From Comamonadaceae bacterium (GTDB taxonomy: Bacteria; Pseudomonadota; Gammaproteobacteria; Burkholderiales; Burkholderiaceae_C): DNA of 64,000 nucleotides. The notes under the pieces were generated by a model. It was not told the DNA's origin. It saw only the letters and a list, made by a program, of their open reading frames with translations, and searched no databases. Location: the NCBI GenBank assembly GCA_947455145.1, contig CANGME010000006.1, positions 62,001 to 126,000 of the forward strand, written 5' to 3'. How positions within the stretch are numbered: the first letter of the stretch is position 1; each line of letters begins with the position of its first letter. A program made the position numbers and the translations under genes. Below are positions 51,691 to 61,433 of this stretch, in pieces.

Positions 51691-54063
51691 ATGCGCCTGC
51701 CGTCGCTTGAATTGAACGCACTGCGGCCTAGCCCTCACATTGCACTGCGACAGCTGGCCTGGCTGGTGTGTTTGCTGTGCCAAGGTGGGTACGCGCGCGC
51801 GCAGGCCGTGGATTCGGCGACCGACGCACCGCCAGAGCTACCTACGAGACTCAAAACCAGCCCTTTTCTGCAAGAAAAAATCCTCCCTGCGCAACGCGGT
51901 CAATTACCCATCTTCCTTTTTGGCGACATCCTCACGGGTCAAACCGACAAGAACATGGTGATGCAAGGACAAGCTGAGCTGCGGCGCGGCGATACGGTGA
52001 TTCGTTCTGACCAGCTCAGCTACGAGATCCCCGAGGACAAGCTGCGGGCCAGTGGCCATGTGCGTGTCAACCGGGCGGGCAATGTGTTTGAGGGGCCGGA
52101 GCTGGAGCTCAAGGTCGATGCCTTTGAGGGATTTTTCAAACAACCCAGCTACCGCTTCCTAGCCACCGGGGGCCACGGTGATGCAGACCGGATTGATTTT
52201 TTGGACGATAAGCGCGCAGTCATTCACAACGCAAGTTACACCACCTGCCAACGCACGCCAGGCCCAAATTGGTTGCCGGATTGGTTGATGCGATTTACCT
52301 CTATGCAGTTGGATACCGAAGTTGATGAGGCGGTGGCAACCGATGCCAAGCTGAGCTTTAAGGGAACTACCCTTCTAAGTCTGTCGTCCTTGAGTTTTCC
52401 CCTGAGCGATAAGCGCAAGTCGGGTGCACTGCCCCCTACGTTTGGCGTGGATAGCACCAGTGGCACGGTGGTGACCGCGCCCTACTACTGGAACATTGCG
52501 CCCAACCGGGATGCCACGCTCTTTCCCACCGTCATGAGCAGCCGTGGTTTTGATTTGGGGGGGGAGTTTCGCTACTTGGAGTCCAGCTACAACGGGCAAC
52601 TGCGTGCCAACTACATGCCGGGAGACAAGCTCAGCGGAACCGACCGCTGGGGTGCGGCATTCTTGCACAAAGGCTTCATTGATACAGGCTTGGCTTCGGT
52701 GGGCAACATCGGTTTTAACCTGAACCTGAATAGGGTTAGTGACGACAGCTACTGGCGTGATTTTCCTCGAGGAACCACGTCCCTGACTCAACGATTGCTG
52801 CCCAATGATGCGAGCTTGAATTGGGCTAAAGGTGACTATTCAGCCGCACTGCGCACGTTGAGCTGGCAAACGCTTCAAGATGTGAATGCGCCCATTGTCC
52901 CGCCCTATGACAGGATGCCTCAACTCATGGCGCGCTATGGACGATTGGATGTGGGTGGTTTTGACTTTTCGGTTGAGGGCGACACCACTCAATTTCAAGC
53001 CAACCGCTTTTTAACAGGGCAGCCTAATGCTCAGCGCAGTTTCATGTTGTCTCAAATCAGCCGTCCCTGGCTCAGTGCGGCGGGCTTCATTACGCCGAAA
53101 CTGCAGCTGCATGCCAGCTCCTATCAGTTTGATGCGCTGCTGGCCAATGGCGCTGACACGGCCTCCCGTGTTGTGCCAACCTTCAGTCTGGACAGTGGAC
53201 TCGTGTTTGAGCGCGATGCCAGCTATTTGGGGCAAAGTTTTCGCCAGACATTGGAGCCACGCCTGTTTTATGTGTACACACCTTTTCGTGATCAAAGCCA
53301 ACTCCCGAATTACGATTCTGGGGCTTACGACTTCAACTTTGCAAGCATTTATACTGAGAACGCGTTTGTGGGCAATGACCGGATCGCGGACAACAATCTG
53401 CTCACGGGCGGCGTAAGTACACGGTTACTTGATCCGAAAAGTGGTTCTCAACTCGCCAGTTTTGGTGTTGCACAGCGCTTTCGCTTCGCCGATCAAAAAG
53501 TCACCCTGCCGGGTGGTTCGCCTTCATTGGCGGGTTTGAGTGATGTGATGCTGGGCGCGTCGGTTAATTGGGATCGTCATTGGATCTTGGACTCTACCGT
53601 GCAATACAACCAGAATACGGGTCAGTCCGTTCGCTCTTCAATCGGTACGCGCTACACACCCGGCCCTTATAAAGTGCTGAATTTGGCCTATCGATTTCAG
53701 CGGGATTTAAGTGAATTGATCGATGTGGGTTGGCAATGGCCACTGACGGCGGAGGTCAATTCCAGCAGCGAAGGCCGTTGGTACACCGTTGGTCGAATGA
53801 ACTACAGCCTGCCAGACAACAAGTTGGTCGACTCCATTTTTGGTTTTGAGTACGATGCAGGTTGTTGGGTGGGGCGTGTCGTGCTGGAGCGGTTATCTAC
53901 GGGCTTGGTCACCACCAACCAGCGGATCATGTTTCAGTTGGAGTTGGTTGGTTTTTCCCGGCTTGGAATTGACCCGTTAACGACTTTGAAAAACAACATT
54001 CCTCGCTATCAAACCCTGCGTGAGCAGGTAAGCCCCCCCAGTCGTTTCAGCAATTACGAGTGA
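51691..54063 (+). CDS. lptD: LPS-assembly protein LptD
   Basis: 790 residues. Signal peptide to about residue 38 (GGYARAQA). The N-terminal OstA/LptA-like jellyroll follows (IFLFGDILTGQTDKNMVMQG, LRASGHVRVNRAGNVFEGPE), then a long barrel of amphipathic strands ending in FGFEYDAGCWVGRVVLE and FQLELVGFSRLG. Cysteines in TTCQRTPG and DAGCWVG could form the disulfide needed for assembly. With LptE it inserts LPS in the outer leaflet. First gene of lptD-surA-ksgA; divergent from amgK. Confidence 0.94.
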   Translation: MRLPSLELNALRPSPHIALRQLAWLVCLLCQGGYARAQAVDSATDAPPELPTRLKTSPFLQEKILPAQRGQLPIFLFGDILTGQTDKNMVMQGQAELRRGDTVIRSDQLSYEIPEDKLRASGHVRVNRAGNVFEGPELELKVDAFEGFFKQPSYRFLATGGHGDADRIDFLDDKRAVIHNASYTTCQRTPGPNWLPDWLMRFTSMQLDTEVDEAVATDAKLSFKGTTLLSLSSLSFPLSDKRKSGALPPTFGVDSTSGTVVTAPYYWNIAPNRDATLFPTVMSSRGFDLGGEFRYLESSYNGQLRANYMPGDKLSGTDRWGAAFLHKGFIDTGLASVGNIGFNLNLNRVSDDSYWRDFPRGTTSLTQRLLPNDASLNWAKGDYSAALRTLSWQTLQDVNAPIVPPYDRMPQLMARYGRLDVGGFDFSVEGDTTQFQANRFLTGQPNAQRSFMLSQISRPWLSAAGFITPKLQLHASSYQFDALLANGADTASRVVPTFSLDSGLVFERDASYLGQSFRQTLEPRLFYVYTPFRDQSQLPNYDSGAYDFNFASIYTENAFVGNDRIADNNLLTGGVSTRLLDPKSGSQLASFGVAQRFRFADQKVTLPGGSPSLAGLSDVMLGASVNWDRHWILDSTVQYNQNTGQSVRSSIGTRYTPGPYKVLNLAYRFQRDLSELIDVGWQWPLTAEVNSSSEGRWYTVGRMNYSLPDNKLVDSIFGFEYDAGCWVGRVVLERLSTGLVTTNQRIMFQLELVGFSRLGIDPLTTLKNNIPRYQTLREQVSPPSRFSNYE

Positions 54064-54068
54064 CCCTT

Positions 54069-55445
54069 ATGACTTCTCGCAACATAACTCCTGCAGCTGT
54101 ATGCTTAATCGCTGTGGCTTTGATCTGTGTTTCAGCCCAGGCTCAAGGGCTTAAACTTTCAAATACATTGACACCCCCGCTTTCCCGTGAGGCGAAAAAA
54201 CCAGCGACAGTGAGACAGGCAGACTTCATTGTTGCCATCGTCAATACAGAGCCCATCACAAACGTTCAGGTTCAATCCGAAGTACAGCGCACCAAGCAAA
54301 TGTTAGCAAGCCAGGGCCGAACAACACCCAACTCACGAGAACTCGCGGCCGAGGTGTTAGATCGTCTTATCACCGAGCGGGTGCAACTCAACCATGCCAG
54401 CGAGACTGGTTTGAAGGTGGAAGAGTCCTCTATCGAGCAGGCTGTGCAAAATGTGATGCAACAAAACAAATTGGATTTGCCAGAACTGAAACTTCGTCTG
54501 ACTCAAGACGGCATCGATTACGGCCAATTTAGAAATCAGTTGCGTGAGCAACTCACACTGACACGGTTACGCGAGCGCGAAGTTGCACCACGTGTCAAGA
54601 TCAGTGACTTAGAGGTAGATCAGTACATTCAAGAGCAGCAAGACCTCAACAGCAATCCGGCCAATGTTCAGATTAACTTGGCTCACATCCTGATAGCGGT
54701 GCCAGAGGCCGCTACCTTGGAGGAGCAGGCTAGCTTGCAAGCTAAAGCGCAAAAGGCCATGATGCGTGCGCGTTCCGGTGAAGATTTTTCGGTTTTGGCG
54801 CGAGAGTACTCCGACTCTCCAGAGCGTGCTAACGGAGGCCAGCTTGGTCTTCGAATGGCGGACCGTTATCCGCCCCTGTTTTTAGAGGCAACTAAAAAGT
54901 TGAAAGTCGGCGAACTTTCTGAGCTCGTCAGATCTGGAGCGGGCTGGCATATTGTCAAAGTTATCGAAAAAGGTGCGGCTAATTTGCCGCCCGCCGTTGT
55001 TGCGCAAAACAGGTCCCGCCACATTCTGCTGACTTTAGGTCCTAAGTTAAGCGAAACTGCGGCGGTAGCCAAGCTAAATGACTTTAAAAAACGCATCCAA
55101 ACAGGACAAAGTGACTTTGCTACGCTAGCGCGAGAGAACTCACAAGATGGGAGTGCGGCGCAGGGCGGTGATTTGGGGTGGGCCAATCCCGGTCAGTTTG
55201 TGCCTGAGTTTGAGAAGGTTATTCAGTCGCTCTCAGTAGGGGAGGTGAGTGTGCCTTTGACTTCTCGTTTTGGCGTGCACTTGATCCAGTTGATGGAGCG
55301 ACGTACCGTTCCTTTGGGTGAACGTGAGCAACGTGAGATGGTGCGCAGCATGTTGCGCGAGAAAAAACTGGACGAAACCTACATCAGCTGGGCTCGCGAC
55401 TTGCGCGCCCGCGCTTATGTGGAATTGCGTGAACCACCGCAATGA
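54069..55445 (+). CDS. surA: periplasmic chaperone/peptidyl-prolyl isomerase SurA
   Basis: 458 residues from MTSRNITPAAVCLI; a GTG nine bases upstream overlaps the lptD stop and is an alternative. Signal peptide to about residue 25 (VSAQAQG). SurA N-domain (VNTEPITNVQVQSEVQRTK), then two parvulin domains around 200-300 and 315-415 (HILIAVPE..., SDSPERANGGQLGLR; RHILLTLG..., SQDGSAAQGGDLGW). It escorts outer-membrane proteins, LptD included, across the periplasm. Coupled to lptD. Confidence 0.94.
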   Translation: MTSRNITPAAVCLIAVALICVSAQAQGLKLSNTLTPPLSREAKKPATVRQADFIVAIVNTEPITNVQVQSEVQRTKQMLASQGRTTPNSRELAAEVLDRLITERVQLNHASETGLKVEESSIEQAVQNVMQQNKLDLPELKLRLTQDGIDYGQFRNQLREQLTLTRLREREVAPRVKISDLEVDQYIQEQQDLNSNPANVQINLAHILIAVPEAATLEEQASLQAKAQKAMMRARSGEDFSVLAREYSDSPERANGGQLGLRMADRYPPLFLEATKKLKVGELSELVRSGAGWHIVKVIEKGAANLPPAVVAQNRSRHILLTLGPKLSETAAVAKLNDFKKRIQTGQSDFATLARENSQDGSAAQGGDLGWANPGQFVPEFEKVIQSLSVGEVSVPLTSRFGVHLIQLMERRTVPLGEREQREMVRSMLREKKLDETYISWARDLRARAYVELREPPQ

Positions 55446-55487
55446 CCACAGTTCGCTCCCTCGGTCACCCACTGCGCCGGTGAATTC

Positions 55488-56243
55488 ATGAAGCACATAC
55501 CACGCAAACGCTTTGGGCAGCACTTTCTGTCAGACCGGGGCATCATCGAGGACATTGTTCAAGCCATCCATCCACAGCCAGGCCAAGTGATGGTGGAGAT
55601 CGGTCCGGGACTGGCCGCTCTCACCCAGCCGCTGGTTGAGCGGCTTGGGAATTTGACCGTGATTGAGTTGGACCGCGACTTGGCGGTGCGCTTGCGCGAG
55701 CACCCGCAACTCGCCGTGATTGAGTCCGACGTGTTGAAGGTGGATTTCTCACAGCTTTTTAAAGATAAGGGCGCGAAGCTCAGGGTGGTCGGCAACCTGC
55801 CCTACAACATCTCCACCCCCATCCTGTTCCACCTGCTTGAGTTTGTGGATGTGATCGAAGACCAGCACTTCATGCTGCAAAAAGAGGTGATTGATCGGAT
55901 GGTGGCCAAGCCAGCCACCTCCGACTATGGGCGGCTGAGCGTGATGCTTCAATGGCGCTATGCCATGGAAAATGTTTTGTTCGTACCACCTGAGAGCTTC
56001 GACCCGCCGCCTAGGGTGAATAGTGCCGTGGTGCGCATGGTGCCGCGCCTTGACCCCGCAGCAGTGAACGTCAAACGCTTGAGCGAGATTGTTCAGGTGG
56101 CGTTCAGCCAACGCCGCAAATTGCTGCGCCACACGCTCGGACGCTGGCTGGAAGAAAAGCAAATGGGCGGCACGTTTGATGTGCAACGCCGGGCTGAAGA
56201 GGTCCCGGTGGATGAATACATCGCGCTGGCCTTGAGGGCATAA
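55488..56243 (+). CDS. ksgA: 16S rRNA dimethyladenosine transferase
   Basis: 251 residues. [21 protein letters not shown] loop [11 protein letters not shown], catalytic NLPYNIST and the C-terminal [13 protein letters not shown] define KsgA/RsmA, which dimethylates A1518 and A1519 of 16S rRNA. It follows surA after 42 bases; pdxA, which commonly sits between them, is absent. A hairpin follows. Confidence 0.96.
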   Translation: MKHIPRKRFGQHFLSDRGIIEDIVQAIHPQPGQVMVEIGPGLAALTQPLVERLGNLTVIELDRDLAVRLREHPQLAVIESDVLKVDFSQLFKDKGAKLRVVGNLPYNISTPILFHLLEFVDVIEDQHFMLQKEVIDRMVAKPATSDYGRLSVMLQWRYAMENVLFVPPESFDPPPRVNSAVVRMVPRLDPAAVNVKRLSEIVQVAFSQRRKLLRHTLGRWLEEKQMGGTFDVQRRAEEVPVDEYIALALRA

Positions 56244-56255
56244 AACGCCAATTAA

Positions 56256-56278
56256 AAAGCCCGCACTTGGCGGGCTTT
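56256..56278. terminator. hairpin after ksgA
   Basis: AAAGCCCGC and GCGGGCTTT form a perfect 9-bp stem with loop ACTTG, 12 bases after the ksgA stop. There is only TTT after the stem on this strand and AAAAA before it, so it could also end minus-strand transcripts from the barstar unit. Confidence 0.7.
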
Positions 56279-56292
56279 GGCGTTTGACGGCA

Positions 56293-56316
56293 CTGGATTT
56301 CCGCCTTCGCGGAAAC
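56293..56316 (-). repeat. short palindromic repeat (GGATTCCCGC family), copy 4
   Basis: CTGGATTTCCGCCTTCGCGG followed by AAAC is a worn copy: TTTCCGC and GCGGAAA still form a 7-bp stem. Confidence 0.65.
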
Positions 56317-56332
56317 ACAAGGCGTAATGATT

Positions 56333-56557
56333 TCAGGCTGCGGCTAACCAATAGCCTGCATTGAACGGGCTGCTCATGCGTAGCGCCAGGGGCGATACGT
56401 CGAGCAGTTTGTCCGTGGGCATTTTTTCGCCCGATTCGTCACCTATCGCTATGCCGGAGGTCAATGAATCACTGGTTGCGCCAGTTGATTTTGCCTCGTT
56501 CGCCCGTTCTGCTTGGCTGGTAGATGCAGAACGGGCTACGGAAAAGAATAGAAGCAC
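56333..56557 (-). CDS. possible small protein overlapping the barstar gene end
   Basis: A 74-residue frame starting MLLFFSVARSAS, inside the last 22 bases of the barstar gene. It is Ser/Ala/Gly-rich with a few hydrophobic residues at the start, too short for a clear signal. A plus-strand frame of similar length covers the same bases, so coding is doubtful. Listed because it could be translationally coupled to barstar. Confidence 0.28.
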   Translation of the reverse strand: MLLFFSVARSASTSQAERANEAKSTGATSDSLTSGIAIGDESGEKMPTDKLLDVSPLALRMSSPFNAGYWLAAA

Positions 56558-56937
56558 CTGAAGGGTATCTTTCTATCCCCCCAGTAGTCTGCGGCGTCGC
56601 GGAAGATGTCGAGCAACTGCTCACGCGCCTCTTTGTCAAACTTTACGTTGGCCGGGATGTGCTCCAGCACCACGATGAAGCCGGGCTGGGGCCCCGACTT
56701 GTGCAGGGGGTCGGTCAGGCAGTCATACAGCGCATCAAAGTTTTTGCCCACGTTGGCGGGTAGCTTGAACTGCTGAGCCAACAGGTCAAGCACGTCTTGC
56801 TTGGTCTGTGCATTGGCCAAGTTGGCGTACAAGAAGTGCTGGCCCAAACCTTGAGCAGCCTCCTGCAAGCCATCGACCCGGAACGCCCGGATCGACTGAA
56901 CGATATTCGTTCTTACGTTACGAAGTGGTGTTTCCAT
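56536..56937 (-). CDS. barstar family ribonuclease inhibitor
   Basis: 133 residues from METPLRNVRTN, with GAGG just before the ATG. The core FALPANVGKNFDALYDCLTD-type segment reads LPANVGKNFDALYDCLTDPL, followed by FIVVLEHIPANVKFDKEARE and a final aromatic patch YWGDRKIPFRCFY. These are barstar features (Asp/Glu helix that fills the RNase active site). A ~25-residue N-terminal stretch precedes the domain. It lies 35 bases after the secreted RNase gene on the same strand and should protect the producer from it. Confidence 0.88.
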   Translation of the reverse strand: METPLRNVRTNIVQSIRAFRVDGLQEAAQGLGQHFLYANLANAQTKQDVLDLLAQQFKLPANVGKNFDALYDCLTDPLHKSGPQPGFIVVLEHIPANVKFDKEAREQLLDIFRDAADYWGDRKIPFRCFYSFP

Positions 56938-56972
56938 CCTCGCGCCTCTTTCTTTAAAAATACAAAACTGGG

Positions 56973-57365
56973 TTAAGGCACGATCTTGCGAAAACTCGCA
57001 TAGTGATCGGCCGTGTAAAAACAAGCGTCGGGCGCTTTGGGCGCACCGCCACACACAATTCGCCGGGTTCCGCGGTTGCGCTCCCCCGGGGTTGCCACGG
57101 TGTACTCGTGGTAATAGCCGCGCTTTTGGGGGGCCAAAATACGCTCGCGGTTACCAAAAACAACACCATCTTTCTCGTAAGGAAACGGGCCACCTTGATG
57201 GATCAATCGGTAGGTCTCTGCACCTTGGCGAGGCAACTCAGTCACGGACACCGTGCCAACGCCAGAGGTTGTCACCATTTCTTTGGCCTGCACGCCGAAA
57301 CTGGCGATCAGTAATCCCAGCACAAAGCTGGTGAGTACTAACTTAATGCGAGTGTTTCGGATCAT
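56973..57365 (-). CDS. secreted guanyl-specific ribonuclease (barnase/RNase Sa type)
   Basis: 130 residues. Signal peptide 1-27 (VLGLLIASFGVQAKE). Catalytic residues of the microbial RNase family are visible: Glu87 in YYHEYTV, Arg101/102 in TRRIVCG and His121 in TADHYASF; Cys105 and Cys115 may form a disulfide. It would cleave RNA after G outside the cytoplasm. Paired with a barstar gene, so it is a toxin/immunity or nutrient-RNase pair. It is separated from maeB by a terminator. Confidence 0.9.
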   Translation of the reverse strand: MIRNTRIKLVLTSFVLGLLIASFGVQAKEMVTTSGVGTVSVTELPRQGAETYRLIHQGGPFPYEKDGVVFGNRERILAPQKRGYYHEYTVATPGERNRGTRRIVCGGAPKAPDACFYTADHYASFRKIVP

Positions 57366-57440
57366 GATTCGGTGTACTGAGCCCCGTTGCCGGAGCGCTG
57401 ATAAGAAAACGGCGAAGGCAGGAGTTTCGCCGATCCGGCC

Positions 57441-57480
57441 AAAAAAAGCAAGGGCTTGCCTAGCAAATAGGCAAGCCCTT
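57441..57480 (-). terminator. rho-independent terminator of maeB
   Basis: A perfect 13-bp stem (AAGGGCTTGCCTA / TAGGCAAGCCCTT, 57450-57462 with 57468-57480) and a 5-base loop are followed on the minus strand by GCTTTTTTT. It ends maeB transcription 50 bases after its stop and insulates the RNase gene. Confidence 0.93.
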
Positions 57481-57527
57481 GGGGGTGGGTCGGCGAGTAA
57501 AGTAGGCGCTAACTTGTTTTTATAAGC

Positions 57528-59840
57528 TTATCGCGCCACGTTTGCGTCGGCCACTGTGAGCGCTGTCATATTGACAATTCGGCGCACCGTCGTGCTGGCA
57601 GTCAGGATATGCACCGGCTTGGCCGCGCCCAGCAACACCGGGCCAATGGCAATGCCGCCACCCGCTGCGGTTTTGAGCAGGTTGTAGGCGATGTTGGCAG
57701 CGTCCAAGTTGGGCAACACCAGCAAGTTGGCGCTGCCACCCAAGGTGCTGTCGGGCATTTGGGCGTCGCGTGCGACTTCGTCCAAGGCCACGTCGCCGTG
57801 CATTTCGCCATCCACTTCCAGCCAGGGCGCTTGGATGCGCAGCAGAGCCAGTGTGTCGCGCATCTTGATGGCGCTGGGCTGGTTGCTGCTGCCGAAGTTG
57901 GAGTGGCTCAGCAGGGCGGCTTTGGGGTGCAAGCCAAAGCGCTTCATCTCCTCGGCGGCCAGAATGGTGATCTCGGCCAACTGCTCGGCGGTGGGGTCGT
58001 AGTTAATGTGGGTGTCCACCAAAAAGACCTGGCGATCGGGCAGCAGCAGCGCGTTCATGCAGGCATAGGTGTTGACGCCTGCGCGCTTGCCGATGACCTG
58101 CTGCACGTAGGGCAGGTGGTGATGGGTGTTGCCCCAGGTGCCACAGATCAAGCCGTCTACATCGCCTTTTTGCAGCAACATGGCGCCAATCAGGGACAAA
58201 CGGCGGCGCATTTCGATCTTGGCCAACTGCACCGTGATGCCCTGGCGCTCGGTCATGCGGTGGTAGGTCTGCCAGAAGTCATGGTAGCGTGGGTCTTGCT
58301 CGACATTGACCACGTCGTAGTCCAGCTCTTCTTTCAGGCGCAGGCCAAATTTTTCGATGCGCTGGGCGATGACGGCCGGGCGGCCAATCAGGGTGGGGCG
58401 GGCCAGGCCCTCGTCCACCACAACTTGTGCGGCACGCAGCACGCGCTCTTCTTCACCTTCGGAATAGGCCACGCGCTTCTTGCTGGCCTTTTTGGCGGCG
58501 GTGAAGATGGGCTTCATGATCGTGCCAGAGGCATAGACAAAACTCTTCAGGCGCTCACGATAGGCGTCCATGTCGGTTATAGGGCGCAGGGCCACGCCGC
58601 TGTCCGCGGCGGCTTGGGCCACGGCGGGGGCGATTTTGAGCATCAAACGTGGATCAAACGGCTTGGGAATCAAGTATTCAGGACCAAAGGCCATGGGCTC
58701 GCCTACGTAGGCAGCTGCCACGACTTCACTTTGCTCGGCCTGGGCCAGCTCGGCAATCGCGTGCACCGCAGCGATTTCCATCTCATCGGTGATGGTGGAC
58801 GCACCAGCATCCAGCGCACCACGGAAGATGTAGGGGAAGCACAGCACGTTGTTGACCTGATTCGGGTAGTCGGTGCGGCCCGTGGCCATGATGGCGTCGT
58901 CGCGCACTAGCTTGACGTCTTCAGGCGAAATCTCAGGGTTGGGGTTGGCCAACGCAAAGATGACGGGCTTGGCCGCCATGGTCTTGACCATCTCCGGCTT
59001 GAGCACACCACCGGCGGACAAGCCCAAAAAGATATCAGCGCCAACGATGACCTCGGCCAACGTGCGGGCGTCGGTTTTTTGCGCGAACTGGATCTTGTCC
59101 TCGTCCATCAACTCAGTGCGGCCTTCATAAACCACACCAGCCAAGTCGGTCACAAAAATGTTTTCGCGGGGCAGACCCAGCTTGAGCATCAGGCCCAGGC
59201 AGGCCAGGGCTGCAGCGCCAGCACCGGAGGTCACGAGCTTGACGTCTTTGATGTTTTTACCCGCGATTTTGATGCCGTTCAGCAGGCCCGCGCCCACGGT
59301 GATGGCTGTGCCGTGCTGGTCGTCGTGGAAAACCGGGATCTTCATGCGCTCGCGCAACTTGCGCTCGACATAAAAGCAGTCAGGCGCCTTGATGTCTTCC
59401 AGGTTGATGCCGCCAAAGGTGGGCTCCAGCGAGGCAATGATGTCCACCAGCTTGTCCAGGTCGTGCTTCTCGTTGATCTCCAAGTCAAACACGTCAATGC
59501 CGGCAAACTTCTTGAACAGCACGCCCTTGCCCTCCATCACCGGCTTGGCAGCCAGTGGACCAATGTCGCCCAGGCCCAGCACAGCCGTGCCGTTGGTGAT
59601 CACGGCCACCAGGTTGCCTCGGCTGGTGTACTTGTAGGCGTTGTTCGGATCAGCAGCGATTTCCAGGCACGGTGCGGCAACGCCCGGCGTGTAGGCCAGG
59701 GCCAAATCGTGCTGATTGGTCAACTGCTTGGTGGCTGCGATGGCGATTTTGCCGGGCGTGGGGAACTCGTGGTATTCGAGTGCGGCGCGGCGCAATTCAG
59801 CGCGTTTTTCTTCTGTGTTGAATGAGGCATTTGACGGCAT
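57528..59840 (-). CDS. maeB: NADP-dependent malic enzyme (malic enzyme-phosphotransacetylase hybrid)
   Basis: 770 residues. Malic domain 1-430: [32 protein letters not shown] (substrate and metal), [15 protein letters not shown] (NADP). From ~430 a phosphotransacetylase-like domain ([37 protein letters not shown]) follows; in this family it is usually regulatory, not catalytic. It makes pyruvate and NADPH from malate. Single gene, with its own terminator. Confidence 0.95.
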   Translation of the reverse strand: MPSNASFNTEEKRAELRRAALEYHEFPTPGKIAIAATKQLTNQHDLALAYTPGVAAPCLEIAADPNNAYKYTSRGNLVAVITNGTAVLGLGDIGPLAAKPVMEGKGVLFKKFAGIDVFDLEINEKHDLDKLVDIIASLEPTFGGINLEDIKAPDCFYVERKLRERMKIPVFHDDQHGTAITVGAGLLNGIKIAGKNIKDVKLVTSGAGAAALACLGLMLKLGLPRENIFVTDLAGVVYEGRTELMDEDKIQFAQKTDARTLAEVIVGADIFLGLSAGGVLKPEMVKTMAAKPVIFALANPNPEISPEDVKLVRDDAIMATGRTDYPNQVNNVLCFPYIFRGALDAGASTITDEMEIAAVHAIAELAQAEQSEVVAAAYVGEPMAFGPEYLIPKPFDPRLMLKIAPAVAQAAADSGVALRPITDMDAYRERLKSFVYASGTIMKPIFTAAKKASKKRVAYSEGEEERVLRAAQVVVDEGLARPTLIGRPAVIAQRIEKFGLRLKEELDYDVVNVEQDPRYHDFWQTYHRMTERQGITVQLAKIEMRRRLSLIGAMLLQKGDVDGLICGTWGNTHHHLPYVQQVIGKRAGVNTYACMNALLLPDRQVFLVDTHINYDPTAEQLAEITILAAEEMKRFGLHPKAALLSHSNFGSSNQPSAIKMRDTLALLRIQAPWLEVDGEMHGDVALDEVARDAQMPDSTLGGSANLLVLPNLDAANIAYNLLKTAAGGGIAIGPVLLGAAKPVHILTASTTVRRIVNMTALTVADANVAR

Positions 59841-60044
59841 ACGGGGTCTCCAGTGCAGAGTTTTGCTTGGCTAGTTAAGTGCCAAAGCTTATTACCAAAG
59901 CAGAACCAAAATGGGCCGACACGGCCGTTTTGTCAGTTTTTGTAAGGGAGTCGATTGTAGAGGCTGGCATCCACCAGCCTTTGCCGGAGACAGTGCGAAA
60001 GCGTCAAAGCTGTTTGAACCGGATGGGTGATCTCGGGGGGGCAA
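59841..60044. other. gap between pepP and maeB
   Basis: About 200 bases hold the maeB promoter side and the pepP 3' end. A 7-bp inverted repeat AGGCTGG...CCAGCCT is near 59962-59981, and GGGGGG/CCCCCC just at the pepP stop could pair. No gene is supported. Confidence 0.4.
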
Positions 60045-61433
60045 TCACTCCCCCCGCATCAGCGCCTCAATCTCATCGGGCTTGACCGGGACGCCGCGCG
60101 AGATCAGCTCACAACCGGACTCGGTGACGATGGCGTCGTCTTCAATGCGGATGCCGATGTTGTGGAACTGCGCGGGCACGCCTTCCGCCGGGCGCACGTA
60201 CAGGCCGGGCTCGATGGTCAGCGCCATGCCAGCTCGCAGGATGCGGCTGGGGCGGTCTTTGATGGTCTCGCCGCTCAAGGGGTCTTTGCGCTCGCTCACC
60301 TGGCCCACTTCTGCAGGCTCCACATAGCTGCCGCAGTCGTGCACGTCCATGCCGATCCAATGGCTGGTGCGGTGCATGTAAAACTGAAAATAACTGCGGT
60401 TGGCAATCACGTCTTGGGCCGAGCCCACCTTGTCTTTGTTCAGCAAGCCCACGTCCAGCATGCCCTGCGCCAGCACCTTCACGCTGGCCTCGTGCGGGTC
60501 AGTGAAGCGCGCACCGGGGCGGGTGGCGGCCACCGCCGCCTCTTGCGAGGCCAGCACCAGCTCGTACAGTGTGCGCTGCGGGCCGGTGAACCTGCCGTTA
60601 GCGGGGAAGGTGCGGGTGATGTCGCTGGCATAGCCGTCGAGTTCGCAGCCCGCGTCGATCAGCACCAGCTCGCCACTGCGGATGGGCGCGGCGTCCGCCC
60701 GGTAGTGCAGTACGCAAGCGTTGGCCCCAGCGGCCACGATGGAGCCGTAGGCCGGGTACTGCGAGCCGTGCTGGCGAAATTCGTGCAGCAGCTCGGCGTC
60801 CAGGTGAAACTCGCGCACGTCTTGGCCCGCGCGCAGCATGGCGGCTGAGCGTTGCATGGCGCGGATGTGCGCCCCCGCGCTGATCTGTGCGGCGCGGCGC
60901 ATGGTGGTTTGTTCAGACGCGTCTTTGAACAGGCGCATCTCGTCCAACGGGCCGCACAAATCACGTTGCTGCTCGGGGCACAGCGCGCCATAGCGCACGC
61001 GGGAACGCACCTTGGCCAGCCAGCCGTCCAAGCGTGTCTCTAGCCCCGCGTGAGTGGCAAAGGGGAACCAGACGGCGTCGCGGTTTTCCAGCAGCTTGGG
61101 CAACTGGGAGTCCAGTTCGGCCACAGAAAAAGCCTGCGTCACGCCCAGCGTGGCGGGCGCGGCAGCCGGGCCCAGGCGGTGGCCGTCCCAAATCTCGCGC
61201 TCCAGGTCTTTGGGCTGGCAAAACAGCGTGCTCTGCCCGTCCCCCGTCAGCACCAGCCAGGCTTGCGGCTCGGTAAAACCAGTCAGGTAATAGAAATAGC
61301 TGTCATGCCGGTAGAGAAAATCGCTGTCGCGGTTGCGCGGACGCTCTAGCGCGGTGGGCAAGATGGCGATGCCGTGCGGGCCGAGTTGTTGGGCGAGGCG
61401 GGTGCGGCGTTGGGCAAAGTTGTCGTGGGTCAT
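60045..61433 (-). CDS. pepP: Xaa-Pro aminopeptidase (aminopeptidase P)
   Basis: 462 residues. N-terminal creatinase-like domain (QQLGPHGIAILPTA, RHDSYFYYLTGF), then the pita-bread metallopeptidase: LVLIDAGCELDGYASDITR (two Asp ligands), HRTSHWIGMDVHDCG (His), LTIEPGLYV and GIRIEDDAIV (Glu ligands). It removes N-terminal residues preceding proline and uses two Mn2+. Its start overlaps the murU stop (ATGA). Confidence 0.94.
   Translation of the reverse strand: MTHDNFAQRRTRLAQQLGPHGIAILPTALERPRNRDSDFLYRHDSYFYYLTGFTEPQAWLVLTGDGQSTLFCQPKDLEREIWDGHRLGPAAAPATLGVTQAFSVAELDSQLPKLLENRDAVWFPFATHAGLETRLDGWLAKVRSRVRYGALCPEQQRDLCGPLDEMRLFKDASEQTTMRRAAQISAGAHIRAMQRSAAMLRAGQDVREFHLDAELLHEFRQHGSQYPAYGSIVAAGANACVLHYRADAAPIRSGELVLIDAGCELDGYASDITRTFPANGRFTGPQRTLYELVLASQEAAVAATRPGARFTDPHEASVKVLAQGMLDVGLLNKDKVGSAQDVIANRSYFQFYMHRTSHWIGMDVHDCGSYVEPAEVGQVSERKDPLSGETIKDRPSRILRAGMALTIEPGLYVRPAEGVPAQFHNIGIRIEDDAIVTESGCELISRGVPVKPDEIEALMRGE

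Noticed and set aside
56361-56561. A 66-codon plus-strand frame in the ksgA-barstar gap
   Set aside because: No ribosome site and no recognisable sequence; it competes with an equally weak minus-strand frame.
57609-58910. A 433-codon plus-strand frame
   Set aside because: It is antisense to maeB; the translation is His/Gln/Gly-rich and shows no domain.
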